From contig NZ_KB904250.1 of assembly GCF_000379925.1 (NCBI RefSeq), positions 1 to 64,000 on the forward strand: a DNA stretch of 64,000 nucleotides, read 5' to 3'. The position numbers were made by a program, and so were the translations under genes. The notes under the pieces were generated by a model. The model worked only from the letters and a program-made list of their open reading frames with translations. It was not told the DNA's origin and searched no databases. Positions 16,021 through 22,952 of the stretch are shown one piece after another (within the stretch, counting starts at the first letter, position 1; each line of letters opens with the position of its first letter). This DNA comes from Porphyromonas levii DSM 23370. GTDB lineage: Bacteria; Bacteroidota; Bacteroidia; Bacteroidales; Porphyromonadaceae.

Positions 16021-16915
16021 TGTGTCTTCTATAAGCTGCCAACTCTAGCGAATTGATAACATTTTGGGTGATTATATACAGTGTGGGGAAAAAGGCTATC
16101 TCGGGATCTAAGAAGGTTATCGCTAGCCAGATGGTGAATACCGTATTCTTCTGACCAAGGGTCTGCCGACCGTTTACCACTCGTTCGCCTGTCCATGACG
16201 CGCAACGCCCACCTAGGAAGTAGAGCGCCAAGGTGGTCATCGTGGTGATGAGCATGAGTAGACCTGTGTACCTGATGGTAAGCTGTTCGCTAACGACAAA
16301 GGTATGTACAGCGCTCGACATAAGTACCATGATATTGAAAGCCCATATCCAGAAGGTCCAGCTACTTAGCTTCGCTATGCGGTCGTGTACCTTGGGCAGC
16401 GCATACCTCAAGGTCCACACAATCACGAGCGGTAGTACCAGTAGCGCCGACACTTTGCCAAAGATGGCGAGTACCATGGACCAGTAGCTGCCCCCCATAT
16501 CGGGATGGACAGCTCCAATGAGTACTGGACCGATAAGGGCTATGGCAATATTGCTGACAATCATGTAAGTAGTGACGAAGGCTATATTGCCCCCCAGCAT
16601 CCCCGTAATCACCGCAGCCGCTGTAGCTGTAGGTGTGAGGATAAGAGCCGACACGCCTATGGCTATCAGGCGGTCAAAAGGTTCAATCACGAAGTACGCT
16701 AAGATGCCTAGCACCCATTGGACGGCAAACATGATGCCATGGGTGTACTTCAGCCTTATCTCGCTCGGCTTTATCTTGGTATACGAGAGAAAAAGCATCA
16801 GGAAGAGAGTATAGGTACAGAGGGGTGCCAACTGCCAGAGCCAAGGGTAGAAGATAGCGCCTAGTACCATCGCCCAAAATAGGGCATAATCTTTGATCAA
16901 CTTCGTTAGTTTCAT
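16007..16915 (-). CDS. Bile acid:sodium symporter (BASS) family transporter
   Basis: This 302-aa inner-membrane protein has about nine to ten helices. Family features are LILTPTATAAAVITGMLGGN in the middle and ITQNVINSLEL near the C-terminus. BASS proteins couple sodium to the uptake of organic acids; bacterial members also carry pantothenate, HMP/thiazole and others. The substrate is unknown here. With PnuT and a NitT/TauT importer in the same operon, a vitamin-related substrate is possible. It overlaps the MBL gene by 4 bases. Confidence 0.8.
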   Translation of the reverse strand: MKLTKLIKDYALFWAMVLGAIFYPWLWQLAPLCTYTLFLMLFLSYTKIKPSEIRLKYTHGIMFAVQWVLGILAYFVIEPFDRLIAIGVSALILTPTATAAAVITGMLGGNIAFVTTYMIVSNIAIALIGPVLIGAVHPDMGGSYWSMVLAIFGKVSALLVLPLVIVWTLRYALPKVHDRIAKLSSWTFWIWAFNIMVLMSSAVHTFVVSEQLTIRYTGLLMLITTMTTLALYFLGGRCASWTGERVVNGRQTLGQKNTVFTIWLAITFLDPEIAFFPTLYIITQNVINSLELAAYRRHNGTN

Positions 16916-17616
16916 ACCAATACGCTAGCCACCGAGGTCTGTGGTAATAATAAGGTAATACCATGTGCTCTGCAGAGGGCTTCTAGTTCTTCGGGGTCTA
17001 GTGTCCCATTGAGGTGCATGGGCGCTAAGTACTTCACGGTCACTACTGCGAGAAGCTCGCGAAGCCCCTTTAGATAATCTCTACCCAAGCGAAGGTCGGT
17101 AGGGAACATCAGTAGGTCGAGTGCCTCAATGGAGGTAGTCAACCGCCGTAGCTCTCGCTGCCACTGTGCTTCATAGAGCTCTACGTACTCTTCATCTGCC
17201 TCTTCATTCCAGTGCCAGTTATTGAGGTCTCCTGCATGGAAGAGCTGTAGCCCATGCACCTCTACATAGAAGCTACCACCACAGTCGGTGCTCCCCAGTG
17301 CTTTTACCCGAAGCACACCATCGGTCCACTCTTCTTCGGTCTCTAGGAATACCACCTCTTCACGTGCCACGACCTCTTCTAGCTCTCTGTGGAAAATATA
17401 CTGCACACCGCCCCCATGTTGGGCGAACTGAGGACTAAATAGGACAGGGGAGTAATGATCACCATGGGAGTGCGTAGCCATAATATACAGGCGTTTCTCG
17501 CTGTATTGAGCAAGGAGGGAAGCCACCTCGCCCTTGCCATAATAATCCCATAGGATCATGGCATCGGTGCCGACCCACAGGTAACTGCTGTGGTGTATAA
17601 AATAAAGCTGACTCAT
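16912..17616 (-). CDS. MBL-fold metal-dependent hydrolase
   Basis: The 234-aa protein carries the metallo-beta-lactamase motif THSHGDHY, a later LFHAGDLNNWHW metal-binding segment, and a terminal APMHLNG His. I chose ATG 17616 because MSQLYFIHHSSY starts the conserved fold and the codon overlaps the hemH stop (ATGA). The frame runs further upstream only through the hemH coding region. It resembles the small UlaG-like hydrolases. The substrate is unknown. Confidence 0.82.
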   Translation of the reverse strand: MSQLYFIHHSSYLWVGTDAMILWDYYGKGEVASLLAQYSEKRLYIMATHSHGDHYSPVLFSPQFAQHGGGVQYIFHRELEEVVAREEVVFLETEEEWTDGVLRVKALGSTDCGGSFYVEVHGLQLFHAGDLNNWHWNEEADEEYVELYEAQWQRELRRLTTSIEALDLLMFPTDLRLGRDYLKGLRELLAVVTVKYLAPMHLNGTLDPEELEALCRAHGITLLLPQTSVASVLV

Positions 17617-18599
17617 GGTGCTATCCATCTTTCTACATCTGTGGTGGAATGATTGATCAAGTCTACAATGGCTCTTGCCATAGTATGCGAAGCGTTGGGG
17701 CATGGGACTAAGGTAAACTGGTCGCCTGCCCACATTGCTTTTAGGTGCATACCGATCTCCCAAGTAGTCTCTAGTCCATCGCAGACGAAAGAGGGACATA
17801 CCACAGCCACTTTCTTATGTCCTTCACTGGGCAGATGTGCCAAACGCTCTTCTAGGGTTGGCGATAACCATTTAGTACTTCCGAAGCGAGACTGATACGC
17901 TACCTCGTGGGTGAGCTGGAGCGACTTCACCCAAGGGTGCGCCATCAGTAGGCGTGTAGTCTCGTGGCACTGTCGCTCATAGTCTTTCTCTATATTCCCT
18001 AGATAGGGCTTTGCCTGAGCTAGTGGGATGCCGTGGTAGGAAAATACCAAGTGAAAGCCCATCGGTACGGATTGGGACACCTGTTCGGCTAGAGCCTCTA
18101 TATATATAGGGTGATGGTAATAGGGTGCTACGGACCTAAGGGCAAACGTGTACGCTCCCTGCTGCCACACCTCCATGGCATGGGCAATAGCACTCTCGTA
18201 GCTACTCCTCGCATAGTGCGGGAAGAGCGGTACCAATACCACCTCTTCGCACCCACGTTGGGCAGCCTTATCAAGGGTGCGCTTTAGCGAACCCTTTTGG
18301 TATCTCATGGCTGTAAAGGTAGGCACTCCGCTGATGCGTTGAACCTCTCGAACGAGTTCGACCGATCTGAGCACAAGCGGTGCTCCCTCTTCTTCCCAGA
18401 TGAGTGCATACTTATCCCGTGTCTTGGGTGCCCTACGAGGCACTATAATGCCCTTCACGAGTAAGATTCTAAGTACAGAAGGGAGGTTGATGATCCGCTT
18501 ATCTGTGAGGAACGCCTCTAGGAAGGCACGCACATCACTGAGCGCCAAACTCTCTGGCGAACCCGTATTAATTAGTATGATAGCTCTTTTCATCATCAT
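17613..18599 (-). CDS. hemH: Ferrochelatase
   Basis: The enzyme inserts Fe2+ into protoporphyrin IX, the last step of heme synthesis. Family features are ILINTGSPESL at the N-terminus, the VVLVPLFPHYARSS block, FSYHGIPLAQ with the metal-site His (near residue 190), and CPSFVCDGLET-WEIG carrying the distal Glu region. The 328-aa length is normal. Porphyromonas species typically lack most of the heme pathway and take up heme or porphyrin, so a retained ferrochelatase fits salvage of protoporphyrin. Its neighbours in the operon are not heme genes. Confidence 0.93.
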   Translation of the reverse strand: MMMKRAIILINTGSPESLALSDVRAFLEAFLTDKRIINLPSVLRILLVKGIIVPRRAPKTRDKYALIWEEEGAPLVLRSVELVREVQRISGVPTFTAMRYQKGSLKRTLDKAAQRGCEEVVLVPLFPHYARSSYESAIAHAMEVWQQGAYTFALRSVAPYYHHPIYIEALAEQVSQSVPMGFHLVFSYHGIPLAQAKPYLGNIEKDYERQCHETTRLLMAHPWVKSLQLTHEVAYQSRFGSTKWLSPTLEERLAHLPSEGHKKVAVVCPSFVCDGLETTWEIGMHLKAMWAGDQFTLVPCPNASHTMARAIVDLINHSTTDVERWIAP

Positions 18600-19213
18600 T
18601 TTCTACCATAGTCTGCAGGTATCTCGCCCCACTCTTTGGTCTCCCACTTCCTAATAGAGTAGACCGAGAGGTCGTTCTCATCCAACCATTGTTTAGCGCG
18701 TTGGAGCACCTGATAGAGTTCCAAGGTCTGTTGCTCAAAAGGAAGGGTTGTCTTATAATGGTGCTTCCGCACCCACGACTGTGCGGTCATACTATCGGTA
18801 TAGATGGGCACATAATAGTTGTGCTGTTTCATCCAAGCCATGGCATGGACAATGGCGAGGAATTCGCCTATATTATTTGTCCCTACTGGGTACACCTTGC
18901 TACTGAAGACAATATCGCCCGTCTCTACCCATACCCCACGGTATTCCATAGGACCAGGGTTCCCCGTAGTAGAGGCATCCACCGCTATAGCACTCTGGTC
19001 TATCGTACTGCTGCGCGAAACTATTTCTGGCTCGCCCTCCCCTCGTGCTGCTTCGGGATGCTCGAAGAGCTCCTCTGCCTCGGCTCTTGTGATTCCCTTA
19101 AAACTCTTGTACTTAGGACGACTGTAGTGCATTACCTGTGCCTTACACTCTGCCCAAGTATCATAAATACCTGGTTGGTGCCCCTCCCATACAATATAGT
19201 ATTTCTGCGCCAT
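18596..19213 (-). CDS. rnhA: Ribonuclease HI with viroplasmin-like N-terminal domain
   Basis: This 205-aa nuclease degrades RNA in RNA-DNA hybrids. Residues 1-50 form the caulimovirus viroplasmin-like domain that binds hybrids (YYIVWEGHQPGIYDTWAECK). The RNase H domain follows with AVDASTTGNPGP (first Asp), NNIGEFLAIVHAM (Glu) and IYTDSMTAQSWV (Asp). The start codon directly abuts the stop of the thiamine pyrophosphokinase gene. Confidence 0.9.
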   Translation of the reverse strand: MAQKYYIVWEGHQPGIYDTWAECKAQVMHYSRPKYKSFKGITRAEAEELFEHPEAARGEGEPEIVSRSSTIDQSAIAVDASTTGNPGPMEYRGVWVETGDIVFSSKVYPVGTNNIGEFLAIVHAMAWMKQHNYYVPIYTDSMTAQSWVRKHHYKTTLPFEQQTLELYQVLQRAKQWLDENDLSVYSIRKWETKEWGEIPADYGRK

Positions 19214-19870
19214 TTAGTTTCTCTTCTCCGTGGATACAAAAAATAGTGCAACTCCTTCGCTCCAAAGCTCTACCCTAGACTGGGTCACTTGGTTGAGCGT
19301 CGCTTGCCAGAGTGCGGTAAACACTCGGTGCTCAAAAGGATAGGCCACGCCTCGTGCACTCATCGGCTTGGGCTCCACAGCAAAGAGAGAGAGCTCTCGC
19401 CCCATCTCGGTCTCTAGTACCACTGTCCCGCAGAAGGGCATCATAATACCGAACGGACTGTAGAGGCGCACCTCCGCACCGCTCTTATAATAGTCGGGCA
19501 GCAAAAAGATATTCCCTAGGGTATGATCCTCGCGCCTACCGGTTGCCCCTACAATAGCAATCTCGTGCCATCCTTGCGCAAGGGCATAGGTCACTGCCTT
19601 GGTAAGATCGTTGGTCTCTTGCTCTTCTACTTTCGTGAAAGGCGCACCTATCCGCTCCAAGTCGGCAGGGTTCACCGAGTCACCATCCCCTATCACCATG
19701 TCGGGACAGCGGTCGGAGAGTTCTAGATAGCGCTCTAGTGCCCCATCGCAGACCACAATATGCTGAGCCACTTCGATAAGGCGAAGGGTCTCGGCATCCT
19801 CATAAAGGTCACCGTGGGCGACCACTAGCGCAGTAGGAATATAGGGGAGACAAAAGTTGATGGTCTTCAT
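19214..19870 (-). CDS. thiN: Thiamine pyrophosphokinase
   Basis: The enzyme transfers pyrophosphate from ATP to thiamine. The family pattern is clear: VCDGALERYL, PDMVIGDGDSV, EQETNDLTKAV and GATGRREDHTLGN. I chose ATG 19870 (MKTINFCLPY, 218 aa) because it overlaps the pnuT stop by 4 bases (ATGA). An ATG nine codons upstream at 19897 is inside pnuT. Its coupling to PnuT is the known Bacteroidota arrangement for thiamine uptake and trapping. Confidence 0.9.
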   Translation of the reverse strand: MKTINFCLPYIPTALVVAHGDLYEDAETLRLIEVAQHIVVCDGALERYLELSDRCPDMVIGDGDSVNPADLERIGAPFTKVEEQETNDLTKAVTYALAQGWHEIAIVGATGRREDHTLGNIFLLPDYYKSGAEVRLYSPFGIMMPFCGTVVLETEMGRELSLFAVEPKPMSARGVAYPFEHRVFTALWQATLNQVTQSRVELWSEGVALFFVSTEKRN

Positions 19871-20448
19871 GACTGTATGTGCATCATGCGTCGCCAATTA
19901 AAGTAACCAGCAATGGCGATAGCAGTGTAGAGGGTAAAGAAAATACCTGAGATAGTGAAGCCTTGGACAAAGTAGAGGCAACTATAAATAACATTAGAGA
20001 GGATCCAGCAGTACCAGTTCTCCATATACTTCTTAGCGAGCAACCACATGCCCACGAAGCTTACCGAAGTAGCGATACCATCCCAGTAAGGGAAAGGACT
20101 CTGCATAAACCTATCGTAGGCAGGGGCAAGCAGCAGCGCAAGTGCTACAGCAATAGCCACCACCCACAAAAGCGTCCGCTTACCAATAAAGGAGATAGGG
20201 CGCTCGGCATCAGTAGTCCCCTCTTTTTTGTGTTTGAGCCACTCCCTCCAACCCCAGACACAAGCGATGATATAATAGATATTGACCAAAACATTACCGT
20301 ACACCTCACTGTGCCACGAGATGTATATCCAGAAAAGCGGTAGCACAATGCCCACAGGCCATAGCCACACACTCGCCTTCAGCTCCAACCAGACATATAT
20401 CAGCCCTATAGTAGCAGCGGCTATCTCTATTACTTGCATCCAATCCAT
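19867..20448 (-). CDS. pnuT: PnuC-family transporter, probably thiamine transporter PnuT
   Basis: This 193-aa inner-membrane protein has about seven helices. Family features are WLWPVGIVLPLFWIYI, NIYYIIACVWGWREWL and the ENWYCWILSNVIY segment with the W-x-x-x-N motif. I chose ATG 20448 (MDWMQVIEIA); the 13 codons before it are not conserved-looking. PnuC carries nicotinamide riboside, whereas PnuT carries thiamine. The coupled thiamine pyrophosphokinase gene makes thiamine the likely substrate. I see no TPP riboswitch in front of it. Confidence 0.85.
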   Translation of the reverse strand: MDWMQVIEIAAATIGLIYVWLELKASVWLWPVGIVLPLFWIYISWHSEVYGNVLVNIYYIIACVWGWREWLKHKKEGTTDAERPISFIGKRTLLWVVAIAVALALLLAPAYDRFMQSPFPYWDGIATSVSFVGMWLLAKKYMENWYCWILSNVIYSCLYFVQGFTISGIFFTLYTAIAIAGYFNWRRMMHIQS

Positions 20449-20475
20449 TGCGAATAGTCTATCACTTATAGCCCA

Positions 20476-20483
20476 CAAAGTTA
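20476..20483 (-). promoter_or_regulatory. Promoter of the pnuT operon, extended -7 type
   Basis: On the minus strand TAACTTTG is directly preceded by AAAAAAATGG. Transcription would start about 20 bases before the pnuT ATG, leaving no room for a riboswitch. It belongs to the GG-extended class of -7 elements described under findings. Confidence 0.65.
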
Positions 20484-20511
20484 CCATTTTTTTGCAGAGC
20501 CACCGCCCTCC

Positions 20512-21100
20512 CTAGCCATCAGTAGTAGCCCGGTGGTGCCGCGCAGCCGACATCTGCTCCCTCATCCCGCCTTCCTTCAAAAACTGCTCCTTCTGTCGCT
20601 CAATGAATGTTGCACGAAGTGCCATTCTCGCCAATTTGCAAGCAAATCGGCTGAGACGTTGCACGGTGGTGAAATACAAGGCACTGAGACTGAGGCTGAC
20701 GGAAGCGTACTCACGTACGTGACCGAAGCCGAATGTCGAAAGTAACGCAGTAGTTCGCCACCGTGCAACAGTCTCTATATCGTGGATGCTCCAATCCCCA
20801 TTGCTCCAAACCACGCACCCTGAGGTAATCCTCATAATCGATGAGCAACTCCTCCAAACTCGCCTTAGCTACATTGGTGAGCTTAATCTCGGTCTCCCGA
20901 GAAGTAGTAGCCGCCTCGCTCCCCTCCGCTATATTCTGCTTACCTGAGCGTGCAGCCTGCACCATCTGATCCACCGTACGATCGCCCCACCCTAGGAAAC
21001 GCTTCGTAAAGTGAAACGTGATATCATACACCACCACAGACACCCTGTAAGCCTTGAGCTTACGATAACCCCCTCTATTTGAAAAAAGTCTCCTTTATAA
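20512..21100 (-). pseudogene. Four-helix-bundle (S23/IVS-type) protein, broken
   Basis: The N-terminal half is readable as YRKLKAYRVSVVVYDITF, DQMVQAARSGKQNIAEGS and LLIDYEDYLRVRGLEQWG, the hallmark of four-helix-bundle suffix proteins. Upstream, KETFFK and RGGYRKL are in different frames (a frameshift near 21078). After HPRYRD the frame runs into an inverted-repeat element and stops. A different frame then carries the expected C-terminus (ERQKEQFLKEGGMREQM) to the stop at 20512. At least two lesions make it a pseudogene. Relatives occur inside 23S rRNA intervening sequences and as dispersed genes of unknown function. Confidence 0.65.
20653..20775. repeat. Inverted-repeat element inside the four-helix-bundle gene
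   Basis: GAGACGTTGCACGGTGG at 20653-20669 is matched by CCACCGTGCAAC at 20758-20769, then one extra base and GTCTC to 20775. The interior has a near-central perfect palindrome, TCACGTACGTGA, at 20711-20722. The host gene's coding sequence breaks exactly at the GAGAC edge. It could be a small non-autonomous insertion or a long structured RNA. Confidence 0.6.
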
Positions 21101-21116
21101 TGAAGAAGTTACAAAA

Positions 21117-21124
21117 CAAATGTA
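21117..21124 (-). promoter_or_regulatory. -7 element upstream of the four-helix-bundle gene
   Basis: On the minus strand TACATTTG matches TAnnTTTG about 20 bases before the first readable codons of the broken gene. It overlaps the inner edge of the 36-base hairpin at 21122-21157. Confidence 0.4.
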
Positions 21125-21157
21125 ACTCTCCTTACGCGCCCGTTTTGGGAGAGTTAC
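21122..21157. repeat. Solitary copy of the IS66 end, forming a perfect hairpin
   Basis: GTAACTCTCC at 21122-21131 pairs with GGAGAGTTAC at 21148-21157. Bases 21126-21157 are identical to the terminal repeat at 222-253. No transposase remnant lies beside it. The flanking TCTACA on the plus strand also resembles the flank at 254-261. It may be a scar or a mobile fragment. Confidence 0.65.
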
Positions 21158-21197
21158 TCTACACTTTCTGAAAGAGGACAATCAAAAGAACCAAAAA

Positions 21198-21234
21198 GGA
21201 GTGGCGCTACGGTTCTCTCCCGAAGCGCCACTCC
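21198..21234 (-). terminator. Intrinsic terminator of the fimbrial operon
   Basis: GGAGTGGCGCT pairs perfectly with AGCGCCACTCC over 11 bp. Read on the minus strand, TTTTTGG follows the stem. It lies 29 bases after the last fimbrial gene. Confidence 0.85.
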
Positions 21235-21262
21235 CATCTCTAAGAATCTATTACGAAATCAA

Positions 21263-22924
21263 CTATCGGTACCTGTTTGTTATCTGTACATTCTTTTCCT
21301 TAAAGTAACCCTCCACGCACTCCACCTTGATGGTCTCCGCAGAATTGCTCTTGTTGGACTTGAAGTTGTAGGTGAGTTGTCTGTTATCAGAAATGCTTGT
21401 CACGATAACTTCATAGAAGGTCTTATCACCCTTTCGACCATAAGAGAACCCTTGGTTGCCTGATGGGTAGAAGTTCTCGGTATAGAATCTAAAGGTGATG
21501 GGCAAAAGCTCCTTCCTAAATTCCTCTGGAATCTTCAGGGTAAGGGTCAGAGGTGTATCCTGAGTTTTATTGATAGTTGTATACTCTGGTGTAACTGTCA
21601 AGTCAAACTGTGGTCTCACCTGTATACGAACTAAGCGCTTCAGCTCAGGGTTATCCTTGACCCCAATGATCAACTCTGACGTCAGACTACCACCGTTAGC
21701 TGGTTTCTCTTTAAGAGGCACCTTAATATCCCCATTATCGTTAGTAGGTTCTCCGCTAATTGAACCACTTTCTGAATTTGTCCACTTAAAAGTGAGCTTA
21801 GAATTATCAGTCGTATATGTATTATTATTAGGATAGAAATCTACATGGAAAGTCAATTCACGCTTGCCATCCACGACTGCGAAGAAAGTCTTGTCCCCTT
21901 TTACAACTAGCGTACCTGCACCATCGGAGAAGGTAGGGAAGCTTTGGATTTCCTCTGAGAGTGCCAAGTTATTAGCCGCTAGACCCTTTAATGCTTCTTC
22001 ACGAGATTTGTACCCCTTAGCACGTACATCATTGATCGTAACCTTATAAAAGTGGTTGCGGAGGATATCATACCTTACCTTATCGGTATTCACAAAGTCA
22101 ATCTTGTAATAGCACTCCTCAGGAGATAGCATTCCTTCACCTTTGTACGTGCCTTTGACAATTAGGCACGAAATCTCTTTTGCATCGGCATTCTTGCGCT
22201 CGTAACCGTAGTGATACTGGCCTGCATCAGCTTTAAGCCATTGACCATCTTTATCGTAATTTATTAGAGAAGCTCCCGCAGGCTCGGTAACCGCTCCCTC
22301 TGTAAATTCCTTCTTATCTGGGTCAAAGGGTGCGATAGAGCCCTTGTCGTAGGTGCGGTAGAGAGCGTAGGTGACGTCAGTCAGCTTGCTGGTAGCTTCA
22401 CCAGTAATCACTAACCTAAATTTCGCCATGTTACGTAGTACTTCTATAGTGCCTAGGTCAGAATATTTTTTAATTTCTTGATCATACTTCTTACGTCCCC
22501 ACATGGTCATTACATTACCATCTGAGGTGCCATCGATAGAGAAGAGCACATCGGATTCGTTTTTACCGATAAGACTGGTGACATCGTCGCCGAGAGACTT
22601 ATTGGCTACGAAGTGGATGATACAGCCATCAGGGGCTGGTGTCATCTTAGCCTCGTAGGTATAGGTCTTATTGTCAGTGGACTTGATGTTCTCAGCTTTG
22701 GCACGCTCGAGGAAGTGACCATCCTTATCGAAGACCCATAGTTCGAGTGTTTCGATCTTATTCTCATCGATACCTACAGCACGTGAGGTGGTGAAGTTGG
22801 GAACATCCACGCCAAAGCGGATAGTGACCTTCTCAGAGTCCTTAGGGGATAGAGCGGTATCGCGCATCGTACATGCTCCGAGCAGTAGTGCCGTTAGCAT
22901 GAATAGTAAACTTATCTTCTTCAT
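21263..22924 (-). CDS. Fimbrial accessory/tip lipoprotein, last gene of the operon
   Basis: The 553-aa protein has a lipoprotein signal (LTALLLGACTM, Cys about residue 18) and an N-terminal fimbrillin-like beta-sandwich (VTIRFGVDVPNF, IETLELWVFDKDGHFLERA). The middle carries LRNMAKFRLVI, and a long C-terminal region follows with Ig-like strands. The pattern matches accessory or tip subunits of type V fimbriae (Mfa/FimC-E type), which are lipidated, exported and proteolytically matured. I cannot assign which subunit it is. It is 28 bases after the preceding fimbrial gene and ends before a strong terminator. Confidence 0.7.
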   Translation of the reverse strand: MKKISLLFMLTALLLGACTMRDTALSPKDSEKVTIRFGVDVPNFTTSRAVGIDENKIETLELWVFDKDGHFLERAKAENIKSTDNKTYTYEAKMTPAPDGCIIHFVANKSLGDDVTSLIGKNESDVLFSIDGTSDGNVMTMWGRKKYDQEIKKYSDLGTIEVLRNMAKFRLVITGEATSKLTDVTYALYRTYDKGSIAPFDPDKKEFTEGAVTEPAGASLINYDKDGQWLKADAGQYHYGYERKNADAKEISCLIVKGTYKGEGMLSPEECYYKIDFVNTDKVRYDILRNHFYKVTINDVRAKGYKSREEALKGLAANNLALSEEIQSFPTFSDGAGTLVVKGDKTFFAVVDGKRELTFHVDFYPNNNTYTTDNSKLTFKWTNSESGSISGEPTNDNGDIKVPLKEKPANGGSLTSELIIGVKDNPELKRLVRIQVRPQFDLTVTPEYTTINKTQDTPLTLTLKIPEEFRKELLPITFRFYTENFYPSGNQGFSYGRKGDKTFYEVIVTSISDNRQLTYNFKSNKSNSAETIKVECVEGYFKEKNVQITNRYR

Positions 22925-22952
22925 AATCTTTACTTCTCTTATTCCGTCCTAC

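Noticed and set aside
20577-20768. Minus-strand 63-codon frame beginning with HGGELLRYF
   Set aside because: It lies mostly within the inverted-repeat element of the broken four-helix-bundle gene and overlaps two other frames. It may be a commonly predicted but false protein.
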